NCBI RefSeq assembly: GCF_000016425.1
Contig: NC_009380.1
Span: forward strand, 3,166,144-3,230,143
Direction: 5' to 3'
DNA: 64,000 nt
DNA from: Salinispora tropica CNB-440
GTDB lineage: Bacteria; Actinomycetota; Actinomycetes; Mycobacteriales; Micromonosporaceae
Shown here in pieces: positions 20,972 through 28,660 of this stretch (its first letter is position 1; every line of letters begins with the position of its first letter). A program made the position numbers and the translations under genes. Under the pieces are notes generated by a model, which ran no database searches, had not been told where the DNA came from, and was given only the letters and a program-made list of their open reading frames with translations.

Positions 20972-21508
20972 TCAGGAGGCCGCGGAGAAGTCGCCCCGAC
21001 GGCGCAGCCGACCGATCCAGCCCTGGGCGGTGTGCCGGGGCACGCCGTAGTGCTCGGCGACCGCGGTCACCGTGCCCATGCGGTTGAAAACCTCGACCAC
21101 GTCATCCGGCATCCGCCGGTAGACCCGACCTTCTGGCACCGAGGCCTCGGCGCGACGACGTGCGGCACCGGCCCCACCGACACGCCCCGACCCCGACCGG
21201 GCCCCACGTTTACCGTCGGCGCTCCGCGCCGGACGGGGTGCTTGCTCTACGCCGGACTCGGCCGCCTCGCTGGGCACCCCGACGGCCTCCTCGCCCTGAG
21301 CCGGTGGGACGACGGCGGTGGTAGCGGACGGAAACAACGCCCGCAGGAGCAGGTTGAGATCGAACGACGGCAGGGTCGGTGCCGAGATGCCGTTGCCGGC
21401 CCGCATGGCCAGTTCAACAATTCGCGGCGTCGAACCGTCCACGTCGACAGAGACAACGGTCTCCGTCCCGGATTCCTCAGCCCTGATGGTGATTGTGTAG
21501 TCACCCAT
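20972..21508 (-). CDS. Small protein with C-terminal helix-turn-helix, putative DNA-binding regulator
   Basis: About 178 aa. ATG 21508 is preceded by a GGAGGG ribosome site; a longer open frame to 21547 has no such support. The N-terminal 50 residues (starting MGDYTITIRAEE) form a beta-rich domain I do not recognise. The middle, about 85-125, is low-complexity, basic and Gly/Ala-rich. The last 40 residues (DDVVEVFNRMGTVTAVAEHY onward, with HTAQGWIGRLRR) look like a helix-turn-helix or MerR/Lsr2-C-like DNA-binding unit. It sits next to the 3' end of the 17-gene biosynthetic run but is transcribed separately. A 10-bp inverted repeat 49 bp upstream could be its operator. Confidence 0.7.
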   Translation of the reverse strand: MGDYTITIRAEESGTETVVSVDVDGSTPRIVELAMRAGNGISAPTLPSFDLNLLLRALFPSATTAVVPPAQGEEAVGVPSEAAESGVEQAPRPARSADGKRGARSGSGRVGGAGAARRRAEASVPEGRVYRRMPDDVVEVFNRMGTVTAVAEHYGVPRHTAQGWIGRLRRRGDFSAAS

Positions 21509-21556
21509 CGCCAACCCTCCACGTAAGGTCACATGGCAGCACACCAATCGGCAGTG

Positions 21557-21601
21557 TGGTCAGCCCTACGGCTTGTTCAGCCTAGCGGATTGGGCTGACC
21601 A
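21557..21601. promoter_or_regulatory. Perfect 10-bp inverted repeat upstream of the HTH gene
   Basis: TGGTCAGCCC at 21557-21566 pairs with GGGCTGACCA at 21592-21601, with a 25-nt spacer. It lies between the HTH gene start (21508) and the end of the P450 gene. It could be an operator for the adjacent regulator or part of a transcription terminator; the spacer is long for a terminator. Confidence 0.45.
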
Positions 21602-21630
21602 TGTGACAGAGGCCAGCGGAGTATGGCATG

Positions 21631-21652
21631 TTTGTTGCCGGCAGGCAACAAA
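21631..21652 (-). terminator. Stem-loop downstream of the P450 gene
   Basis: TTTGTTGCC (21631-21639) and GGCAACAAA (21644-21652) form a perfect 9-bp stem with a 4-nt loop, 24 bp past the P450 stop at the end of the long minus-strand operon. The adjacent A/T run lies on the side that would precede the hairpin in the minus-strand transcript, so this is not a textbook rho-independent terminator. Confidence 0.4.
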
Positions 21653-21675
21653 AAAACCACACATACGACACACGT

Positions 21676-22944
21676 TCACTGTCCAGTAAAGCTTCCGGGT
21701 AGGGACTTGACGCCGTTGACGAAGTTGCTCTCCAACCGGACGACCGGACCGGTCAGTCGGAAACGTGACAAATGCGGCGCCAGTTCCCGCAACATCGTTC
21801 TCGCCTCCAGTCGGGCTAGGTGTGCCCCGAGACAGAAGTGCGGGCCCATCCCGAAGGACAGGTGCGGATTCGGGTTCCGGTGCAGCCGCAGTTCGTCTGG
21901 AGCCTCGAAGACGGCGGCGTCCCGGTTGGCCGAGGTGTACCAGAGCACCACCTTGTCACCGGCGGCGATCGGCGTGCCGCAGAGTTCGGTGTCCACGATC
22001 GCGGTGCGCCGGAACTGCATGATCGGGCTGACCCAGCGCAGCAGTTCATCCACCGCCGACGGCAGCAGTGTGTCGTCGGCGACCAGCCGCTCACGCTGCA
22101 TCGGATTGTCGACCAGCGCCAGCACACTGCCGGTGATGAGGTGTCGGGTGGTTTCGTTGCCGGCTACCACCAGCAACAACCAGAAGTTGCAGAACTCTCG
22201 GTCGGTCAGCCGTCGACCGTCCACCTCACTGGTGGCAAGCAACGTCATCAGGTCTTCGCGCGGCGCACGACGCCGCTCGCCGGCCACGCTGAGCGCGTAC
22301 TGGAACGCCTCGAAGAACGTCTTCCGGTATGCCTCGACGTCGCCGCCGCCGTACTCCGGGTCGTCGAAGCCCACCAGGTTGTTGCTCCACTGGTAGAGCA
22401 GGTGCCGATCCTCGCGGGGCAGACCGAGCAGATCCGCGAGGACCAGCAACGGCAACTCCGCCGCGAGGTCGGCAACCACGTCGCATTCCTCTTGCCGAAC
22501 CGCCCGCTCGACCAGGTTCCGGGCGTGCGCGGTGACACTATCGCCGAGTGCCCGGATCGCCCGGGGGGTGAACACCGCGGTGACCAGCTTGCGGACCCGG
22601 GCGTGCTGCGGCGCGTCCATGTTGACGAGCAACTGACGAGCCTGCTCCAGGTCCGCGGTGGTACGCGGATCCGCCAGAAAGGCACCCTGACGGCCGGAGG
22701 AGAACACCTCCGGCTGCCGAGACGCGGCGACCACACCCTCGTGCGTGGTGACCGCCCAGAAGCCGGGGCCCTGGCTGAGAATCCGCCCCTCACCGGAGCG
22801 CCGCCACAGCGCCGCCTCCGGCACCCAGCTGACCGGCTTGTCGCGCCGCAGCCGGGCAAACTCTGCATACGGCACCCCGGCGGCGTACGTCGCGGGGTGC
22901 GCGATGTCCGCACGGTTGCCCGTCGACACAACCTCCGTGCTCAT
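21676..22944 (-). CDS. Cytochrome P450 monooxygenase
   Basis: Soluble bacterial P450, 422 aa, normal length, predicted to hydroxylate or otherwise oxidise the pathway product or an acyl intermediate. Visible motifs: I-helix AGNETTR near residue 260, K-helix E-L-L-R near 300, and the haem loop FGMGPHFCLG with its Cys ligand near 365. The N-terminal sequence resembles actinobacterial P450s of steroid and lipid metabolism (NMDAPQHARVRKLV), which is only a loose hint to substrate. Its ATG overlaps the stop of the acyl-CoA synthetase gene by 4 bp (22941-22944), so it is translationally coupled as the last gene of the operon. The ferredoxin at the other end of the operon (36621-36818) is the likely electron donor. 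Confidence 0.95.
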   Translation of the reverse strand: MSTEVVSTGNRADIAHPATYAAGVPYAEFARLRRDKPVSWVPEAALWRRSGEGRILSQGPGFWAVTTHEGVVAASRQPEVFSSGRQGAFLADPRTTADLEQARQLLVNMDAPQHARVRKLVTAVFTPRAIRALGDSVTAHARNLVERAVRQEECDVVADLAAELPLLVLADLLGLPREDRHLLYQWSNNLVGFDDPEYGGGDVEAYRKTFFEAFQYALSVAGERRRAPREDLMTLLATSEVDGRRLTDREFCNFWLLLVVAGNETTRHLITGSVLALVDNPMQRERLVADDTLLPSAVDELLRWVSPIMQFRRTAIVDTELCGTPIAAGDKVVLWYTSANRDAAVFEAPDELRLHRNPNPHLSFGMGPHFCLGAHLARLEARTMLRELAPHLSRFRLTGPVVRLESNFVNGVKSLPGSFTGQ

Positions 22945-24497
22945 GACCGGCCTCCTGACATCTCGGTGCCCAACAACCCACGGAGCACCTCCTGGCGCAA
23001 CTTGCCGGTGCCGTCACGGGGTAGTTCCGGGACGAAACGCCACCGCCTGGGCACCTTGAACCCCGCCAACGAACGTCGGCAGAACGCGGCGAGCACCTCC
23101 CCGCCCCGCTCCGGGTCGAGCCGGGCCGAGTCCACCTCGACGATGGCGACCACCCGCTCGCCGTACTCGTCGTCCGGCTCGCCGGTCACCGCCGCGTCCC
23201 GGACCGCCGGGTGCGACAGCAACACCGTCTGCACCTCCGCGGGGTAGATGTTCACCCCGCCCGAGATCACGACGTCCCCCGCCCGGCCGGTCAGGTAGAG
23301 GTAGCCGTCCGAATCCAGGTAGCCGGTCTCGCCGTAGGTGAACACCCCCGCGCGCAGGTGCGCGTCTCGGGTCTTCTGCGGGGCATTGTGGTACTCGAAG
23401 GTCTGCCCCACACGGTGGACGAACACCCGCCCCGCCTGGCCGGCCGGCAAAGGGTTGCCCTCGTCGTCGACGATGACGATCTCGTTCGGGGGTACGGCAC
23501 GGCCGACGCTGCCCGGATGCCGTAGCCAACTGTCGGCGTCCATGAGGGTCACCACGCCGGCCTCGGTGGCCGCGTAGTACTCGACCACCACCGGACCCCA
23601 CCACTCGATCATCTGCCGCTTCACCTCGACCGGGCACGGCCCACCGCCGTGCCAGACCATTCGGAGGCTGCCGACGTCGGCCGCCGCCCGGACATCCGCG
23701 GGGAGCCGCAGCAGCCGGACGAACTGGGTGGGGACCAGATGGCAGGCGGTGATTCGGTGCTCCGCCACGGCAGCCAGGAAGGATTCCGGGTCAAACCGGT
23801 CGTGCATCACCAGGCGGCTGCCCCGCAGCAATGGGAGCAACGCGAAGAACACCTGCGCCGAGTGATACCACGGCCCCACCAGCAGCACCGCGCCGCGGGC
23901 CGGTACCCCGAGGACACGTCCGGCGTAGGCGAGCAGTCGGTCCACCCGGGCAAACGGCGCCCCGACGCGGAACAAACCGTTGCGCACCCCCTTCGGCGCG
24001 CCCGTCGTGCCCGAGGTGTACAGCAGGATGGAGCCGCAGACCTGGTCGGTGGGCTCGTCGGCGGGGAGTCCGGCCAGCAACGGCTCGACCGGGGTGCAGC
24101 CGGCGTGCTCCCGCTCACCGGTCACCATGGCACGTACCGGGGCGGGGCAGGAGTGCACTGCCTCGGCGACCACGGCCGCGTACCGGGGCTCGGTGAGCAC
24201 CAACCGGCTCGCCGAGTCCGACAACAGGTAGGTGATCTCGGGTGCGGTCAGGTGCCAGTTGACCGGCACCACGGTCACTCCGGTGTGGAGGGCGGCGAGC
24301 AGCACCTCGAACGTCTCACGCCGGTTGCCGCAGACCACGGCCATGGTGTCACCGACCTGTAGATTCTCGGCGCGCAGCAGGCGGACCCAGCGGTTGACCC
24401 GGGCATCCAGGGCTGACCAGTCCAGCTCACCGGCCGAGTCACGAAGGGCCGGTCCGCCAGCGCCGCCGGCCAGCGGATCCGTCAGCATTACCACCAT
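22941..24497 (-). CDS. Acyl-CoA synthetase / AMP-dependent ligase (ANL superfamily)
   Basis: 518-aa adenylate-forming enzyme, expected to convert a carboxylic acid to its acyl-CoA, or acyl-ACP, via an acyl-AMP. Shows the P-loop YTSGTTGAPKG near residue 165, the YYAATEAG motif near 300, the TGRAGD hinge near 405 and the C-terminal catalytic Lys in GTGKLRQ. There is no carrier domain. The overall character is of the FadD group of CoA ligases rather than an NRPS A domain; the substrate cannot be read from the sequence. It overlaps the P450 gene by 4 bp and lies 23 bp after the class II aldolase gene. It probably activates an acyl chain entering or leaving the type II PKS. Confidence 0.92.
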   Translation of the reverse strand: MVVMLTDPLAGGAGGPALRDSAGELDWSALDARVNRWVRLLRAENLQVGDTMAVVCGNRRETFEVLLAALHTGVTVVPVNWHLTAPEITYLLSDSASRLVLTEPRYAAVVAEAVHSCPAPVRAMVTGEREHAGCTPVEPLLAGLPADEPTDQVCGSILLYTSGTTGAPKGVRNGLFRVGAPFARVDRLLAYAGRVLGVPARGAVLLVGPWYHSAQVFFALLPLLRGSRLVMHDRFDPESFLAAVAEHRITACHLVPTQFVRLLRLPADVRAAADVGSLRMVWHGGGPCPVEVKRQMIEWWGPVVVEYYAATEAGVVTLMDADSWLRHPGSVGRAVPPNEIVIVDDEGNPLPAGQAGRVFVHRVGQTFEYHNAPQKTRDAHLRAGVFTYGETGYLDSDGYLYLTGRAGDVVISGGVNIYPAEVQTVLLSHPAVRDAAVTGEPDDEYGERVVAIVEVDSARLDPERGGEVLAAFCRRSLAGFKVPRRWRFVPELPRDGTGKLRQEVLRGLLGTEMSGGRS

Positions 24498-24520
24498 GGC
24501 GCTCCTTCGGGGTTCACGGC

Positions 24521-25255
24521 TCAGTTCAGGAGGTCCGGCTGTTCGTGGACGATGTCGGCGTACAGCGGGCGGAAGTTCAGCCGGGCGATCTCCGGCGTGC
24601 CGATCGTGTCGCGCGTCGCGGCGGCGGCCCCGTGGTCGATGGGCACCGGACTGCCGGCCGCCTCGGCCAGCAACTGCACCTGACAGCTACGGTCCATCGT
24701 GATGAACCACCAGGCCGCCTCGGCGACGGACCCACCCACGGTGAGCAGCCCGTGGTTACGCAGGATCACCGCCTTGGCCGGCCCGAGCGCCTCGGCAATC
24801 CGCTTGCCCTCGTCGTCGGCCAACACCACCCCGGTGTAGTCGTCGAAAACCGCGTGATCCTCGTAGAAGGCGCAGGCGTCCTGCGTGATCGGGCTCAGCG
24901 GACGGCCGAGAGTGCACCATGCCCGACCATAGGTCGAGTGGGTGTGCGCGGCGGCCACCGTGTCCGCACGGGCGGCGTGCACGTGGGAGTGGATGACGTA
25001 GCCAGCCGGGTTGATCCGGCCTTCGCCCTCCAGCACCGCACCCGCCGGGTCCACAAGCAGCAGGTCACTGACGCGGACGTGCCCGAAGTGCATCCCGAAC
25101 GGGTTGATCCAGAACCGGTCGGGGTGCTCCGGATCGCGGGCAGTCACATGGCCACCGGCGCCCTCATCGAAGCCGAGGCGGGCGAAGAGCCGGCAGGTCG
25201 CGGCGAGCTGCCGCTGCCGCCGCAGACGCTCCTCGGCGGGGGTTCGCCCGGTCAT
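24521..25255 (-). CDS. Class II aldolase/adducin family protein
   Basis: 244-aa metal-dependent aldolase-fold protein. The family includes fuculose- and ribulose-phosphate aldolases/epimerases and several natural-product enzymes. Zinc ligands are visible: HTHSTYG (two His, around residue 104) and RNHGLLTVG (third His, around residue 165). ATG 25255 is chosen because it gives an ATGA overlap with the upstream gene; the open frame to 25675 is antisense-like sequence without homology. The position inside a polyketide operon suggests retro-aldol or C-C bond chemistry on an intermediate, or decarboxylation as in some relatives, but nothing in the sequence fixes the substrate. Confidence 0.9.
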   Translation of the reverse strand: MTGRTPAEERLRRQRQLAATCRLFARLGFDEGAGGHVTARDPEHPDRFWINPFGMHFGHVRVSDLLLVDPAGAVLEGEGRINPAGYVIHSHVHAARADTVAAAHTHSTYGRAWCTLGRPLSPITQDACAFYEDHAVFDDYTGVVLADDEGKRIAEALGPAKAVILRNHGLLTVGGSVAEAAWWFITMDRSCQVQLLAEAAGSPVPIDHGAAAATRDTIGTPEIARLNFRPLYADIVHEQPDLLN

Positions 25256-25956
25256 CCGCAGCCTCCCGCGGTGTCGGTGTCGAAGGATGCGCCCGCCGGG
25301 ACACCGGCCATCGGGTCGGTGGCCGACCCGATGTGGTTCGCCTCGGCGGCAGGCTGCCAGGCGCGCAGGAAGTGGTCGACCCGGTCCAGGCCCCAGAACC
25401 GGTGCCGGCCCCACCGGAGGTACGGAATGCCGAACACGTCGTCCTCGTACGCGGTGACCAGGCACCCGGCCCCCTCTTCCCGGATCTGCTCGTCGTCCGG
25501 GGCGGCCTGGGCGCCGGCCACGTCGAGGCCGGCCGCCAGGGCAGCCCGACCGAGCACCTCGGGCGTGCAGATGTCCGCACCGCGCGCCCAGCGCTCCGTC
25601 ACCAGAGCGTCGTAGAACTGCACCGCCCGCCCCTGCCGACGGGCCCAGAGCCAGGCCAGATGTGGCAGCTCCCACCAGGAGTCGACATCGATCGGCCAGG
25701 CCATCGCCAGGCCCATCTGCTCCGCCAGCCGCTTGGTGTCCAGCAGGAGGTACCGGTGCTTGGCCCGGCTCATCTGCACGTAGTGGAACTCCGCCCCCCG
25801 CTCCGCCAGCGTGGCCGAGGTCCTCGTGTCCGGGTCCCAGTACGGGTACCAGTCGAGCCGGTCGAACACGTCCGGCACCGCCTGCCGCAGCCGGTGCACC
25901 GCCAGCCAGCTGTACGGGCTGCGAAACGAGAAGTAGAGGCGAGGTCGACGCTTCAC
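25252..25956 (-). CDS. DsbA-family / 2-hydroxychromene-2-carboxylate isomerase-like protein
   Basis: 234-aa thioredoxin-fold protein of the kappa-GST/HCCA isomerase type. The N-terminal FSFRSPYSWLA segment (residues 9-19) has the family SPYS active-site Ser where true DsbA proteins have CxxC, so it is not a disulfide oxidase. The C-terminal VFGIPYLRWG and FWGLDRVDHF segments are typical of the family. Characterised relatives use glutathione or mycothiol to isomerise aromatic side chains; cis-trans isomerisation of a polyene or aryl acid would fit this operon, which is inference. It overlaps both neighbours by 4 bp. Confidence 0.9.
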   Translation of the reverse strand: MKRRPRLYFSFRSPYSWLAVHRLRQAVPDVFDRLDWYPYWDPDTRTSATLAERGAEFHYVQMSRAKHRYLLLDTKRLAEQMGLAMAWPIDVDSWWELPHLAWLWARRQGRAVQFYDALVTERWARGADICTPEVLGRAALAAGLDVAGAQAAPDDEQIREEGAGCLVTAYEDDVFGIPYLRWGRHRFWGLDRVDHFLRAWQPAAEANHIGSATDPMAGVPAGASFDTDTAGGCG

Positions 25957-26891
25957 TTCACGCCCCCGGACAGGGCGCGGAGCACCTCGTCGTCGAACTC
26001 GGCCAGTTCCCCCGCGCGAGGGCCGCTACTGATGGCGTAGCCGTGCAGGATCCGGGCGGTCGCGGTGTGCACCAGGCGGTCGTCCCGGCGGACGTAGCAG
26101 TCCATGCGGGCGTCGAACATGACGCCACGTAGGACGTCGACGACGGTCAGCACGGTATGCACCTCCTCCTCCATCCCGGCCGTCTCCACCAGCTGCACCC
26201 GGGCCCGGGAGACCACCGGTATCCAGGCCCGCTCGCGGACCAGCCGCCCCACCGAGATACCCCGGTCGGCGAGGAACCGATCCACCACCTCCTCCAACGC
26301 CCGGACGAATCCGGAGTGCTGCACCCGGTCGGAGAAGTGGCAGTAGAAGTACGGGGCCCGCCAGCTCCACAGGAAGGTGTTCGAGCCGACCGGGGTGAGC
26401 ACGTCGGCGACACTCTGGCCCGCAGCGATGGTCCGGTCGTCCGCGCGGGCGAGCACCCCGGCCGCGGCGACGGTCGGCACCACCAGGTCCGCCAGGTGTT
26501 CGGGTGCCGGACTGGAGACCGTCGCCGTGGGTTCCCGCACGAGGGCGATGCGGACCTTGCCCCGCAGCACGACCAGGTCCTGCCCGCCGCGGTGGACCGT
26601 CATCCGCACCGTCAGCCTGGCGCCCGAGTCGCCGGTCACCTCGACCCGGGCCTCGTCGTCGACCTCCAGTGTCGCGGGCAGCTGCACCGAGCAGTCGACG
26701 ACCTCCACCCCGAGGCCGTACTCGTGGAAGAGGTCCCGCGCTCCCGGGCCGCGGTCGCGCAGCCACTGCAGAACCGCCTCCTCGGTCAGGTAGATGAAGT
26801 GCTTGAAGCCGATCCAGGTACGGATGTTCGCCCCTTCGTAGCGGGGCCGACCGACCAGGACGGTCAGCGGGGCGGTGGGCGCACTGGTCAT
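25953..26891 (-). CDS. Double-hotdog thioesterase-like protein
   Basis: 312 aa with two 4HBT-like hotdog halves (about 10-130 and 180-300), each containing the typical long helix (EEAVLQWLRDRG; FVRALEEVVDRFLADRG) followed by beta-strands. Single-domain members hydrolyse acyl-CoA or acyl-ACP, and double-hotdog forms are common acyl-ACP thioesterases. Here it could release the chain from the type II PKS carrier protein. A dehydratase role is less likely because the GHFP motif is absent. ATG 26891 has a strong AGGAG site; the gene overlaps the DsbA-like gene by 4 bp. Confidence 0.8.
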   Translation of the reverse strand: MTSAPTAPLTVLVGRPRYEGANIRTWIGFKHFIYLTEEAVLQWLRDRGPGARDLFHEYGLGVEVVDCSVQLPATLEVDDEARVEVTGDSGARLTVRMTVHRGGQDLVVLRGKVRIALVREPTATVSSPAPEHLADLVVPTVAAAGVLARADDRTIAAGQSVADVLTPVGSNTFLWSWRAPYFYCHFSDRVQHSGFVRALEEVVDRFLADRGISVGRLVRERAWIPVVSRARVQLVETAGMEEEVHTVLTVVDVLRGVMFDARMDCYVRRDDRLVHTATARILHGYAISSGPRAGELAEFDDEVLRALSGGVK

Positions 26892-26906
26892 TCGTCTGCT
26901 CCTCCG

Positions 26907-27695
26907 TCAGGGACGTACCGCCACCTCGCCCACCTCACCGACGAACCGGGTGGCCTGCTCGGCAACCTCGACGGCGTGGCGGACGTGGCAGAAGTGGTCG
27001 TAGTGCTCGTGCACCAGCAGGGTCGCCCGGGGCATGTCCCGGCCCAGGGTCGCCGCCGCCGCCGGGGACAGGGTCGGGTCAGCCCCGCCGGCCAGGATCA
27101 GCGTGGGAGTGGTGACCGTGCTCAGGGCCAGGGTGCCGCTGCCGATGAACTGGTCGAAGACGGTGAGGAAGCCGGCCGGTCCGATCCGGTCGATCGCTTT
27201 GGCGATCATGCCGTCCAGCACGGCCTCGTCCAACGTCCGAAGCCGCTGGCCCAGCCGCAACCGAAGACCGTCGCGAATGTGCCGGTCGAAGGTACGCCGG
27301 GCCCGGTCGAAGACCTGCCAGGTGACGGGCTGCTCCGGCGGGCAGTAGAGCGGGCAGATCAGCACCGCCGCCCGGGCCGACGAGTGACCGGCGGCCATCA
27401 GCTCCAGCGTCGCGTTGGCCCCGAAGGAATGCGCCACGATGGTGTCCGGTGGCCGAGGTAGCCGCTGTAGCCCGGCCGCCAGCCAACCGGCCGCGGACTC
27501 CTGCCGACGCCACCGGTAGTCGTTCCCGGGCCGCCAGGGCAGGTCCAGGACCAGCACCCGCCAACGGGGGTCGAAGGCACGGGCGAGTGGCCGCCACGAC
27601 TCCCACGAGTCCTCCAGCCCGTGGGCCAGCACCACCAGGTCGCCTCCGGGTGCCCCCGGGCTCAACTCGTGCACCGGCGGCGCTCCACTTTTCAC
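26907..27695 (-). CDS. Alpha/beta-fold hydrolase
   Basis: 262-aa serine hydrolase. AHSFGA (nucleophile elbow, near residue 98) supplies Ser; Asp is in GGADPTLSP near 210; His is in the HYDHFCH region near 235; LAHGLEDSWESW near the N-terminus is the oxyanion-hole segment. It could act as a thioesterase or esterase in chain release or proofreading. There is no signal peptide. A GTG start at 27695 overlaps the stop of the KS-like gene (GTGA), so it is coupled to that gene. Confidence 0.9.
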   Translation of the reverse strand: MKSGAPPVHELSPGAPGGDLVVLAHGLEDSWESWRPLARAFDPRWRVLVLDLPWRPGNDYRWRRQESAAGWLAAGLQRLPRPPDTIVAHSFGANATLELMAAGHSSARAAVLICPLYCPPEQPVTWQVFDRARRTFDRHIRDGLRLRLGQRLRTLDEAVLDGMIAKAIDRIGPAGFLTVFDQFIGSGTLALSTVTTPTLILAGGADPTLSPAAAATLGRDMPRATLLVHEHYDHFCHVRHAVEVAEQATRFVGEVGEVAVRP

Positions 27696-28660
27696 CGTTC
27701 CGCCCTCCGCCCCTCGTCGAGCCGGACGGCCCTCCGGCCGTCGATGTCGTCACCGCAGCCGACGCTCACCGGACCGGGCGTACCGGCGGCCAGCAGGGTC
27801 GCGGCCAGCGCGACGTTGACGACCCCGGCCGCGCCGTAGCAATCGCCCCACCGGGCAGCCGGGTCGAAGCCGTCCGGCCCGAGACGGTACGGCGCGGGGG
27901 GACCCGTCTCCGGCCACACGGTCGGCTCCGCAACGGCCGGCTCGGCCGTGAGCACTAGGCAGGCCGCCCCGGCGCGCAGCGGAGCAGCGGGTCGGCCAGC
28001 CCGGTGCAGGTCGGTGGCGACCTCGTCGGCCGGCTCGACACCCACCACGATCACCCGCGTGGCTCGGCGGGCACGCAGCAGCCGGGCGGCGGTGTGGACG
28101 GCGTCCAGACCGGCGGTGGACCCGGAGCAGATCATCAGGTTCGGGCCGCCGAAGCCGTACCAGAGGGCAATGGTGCTGGCGACCACGTTGCTGGAGGCAT
28201 TCGGCGCGGTCAGCGGGCTGACCGCGCGACCACCGTCGCGGCGCACCGTCCGAATCACCTCGGCTACCGTGGCGACGTTGCCGAGGTTCCCCGCGACCAC
28301 CACGGCCACGCCGGGATCGACCTGCACCGGTGCGGGACGGCCCCGGGGCAGACCGAAGGCCCGGTGGACGGCGCAGAGTGCCAGCCGGGTGGCCGGCTCC
28401 TTGGCCAGCAACCCCTTGGGGCCGAGCACCTCGCGCGCCCGGTCGGCTGGCACGGCGCCGCTGAGCGCCGCGAACAGTGGCCGCGCGGCGACCCCCGACC
28501 AGTCGGCCAGGTCGGCGGCGAGGGCGTCCGAGTCGGGCAGGTGGACCGCCCATCTGGCCAACCGAACGCCGACCGCCCCGGTACCGGGTGCGGGAACCAC
28601 GTCGCCGGTCGGGGCGGCGCGGGCCACGACGGGACGGTGGTCTGCGGCCGGGTTACTCAC
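27692..28660 (-). CDS. Ketosynthase-like protein without catalytic residues
   Basis: 322 aa with thiolase-fold character (PNLMICSGSTAGLDAV, then VIVVGVEP), but much shorter than a full KS. Alignment by eye to the neighbouring KS places Ser at the active-site Cys, and neither the HGTGT nor the GHT catalytic His region is present. Similar partial KS-like proteins accompany highly reducing type II PKS clusters; they may shape the KS complex or act as a chain-length or scaffold subunit. A condensing activity is unlikely. A GTG start at 28660 overlaps the preceding KS stop. Confidence 0.8.
   Translation of the reverse strand: MSNPAADHRPVVARAAPTGDVVPAPGTGAVGVRLARWAVHLPDSDALAADLADWSGVAARPLFAALSGAVPADRAREVLGPKGLLAKEPATRLALCAVHRAFGLPRGRPAPVQVDPGVAVVVAGNLGNVATVAEVIRTVRRDGGRAVSPLTAPNASSNVVASTIALWYGFGGPNLMICSGSTAGLDAVHTAARLLRARRATRVIVVGVEPADEVATDLHRAGRPAAPLRAGAACLVLTAEPAVAEPTVWPETGPPAPYRLGPDGFDPAARWGDCYGAAGVVNVALAATLLAAGTPGPVSVGCGDDIDGRRAVRLDEGRRAER

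Noticed and set aside
21631..21652. Hairpin considered as a classic rho-independent terminator
   Set aside because: The T/A tract lies on the wrong side for the minus-strand operon and would give an A-tract, not a U-tract, for plus-strand transcripts. Kept only as a low-confidence stem-loop.
24521..25675. Longer version of the class II aldolase gene starting at 25675
   Set aside because: The extra N-terminal 140 residues are Gly/Arg-rich and antisense-like, in a region that clearly encodes the DsbA-like protein; ATG 25255 gives a coupled ATGA start.
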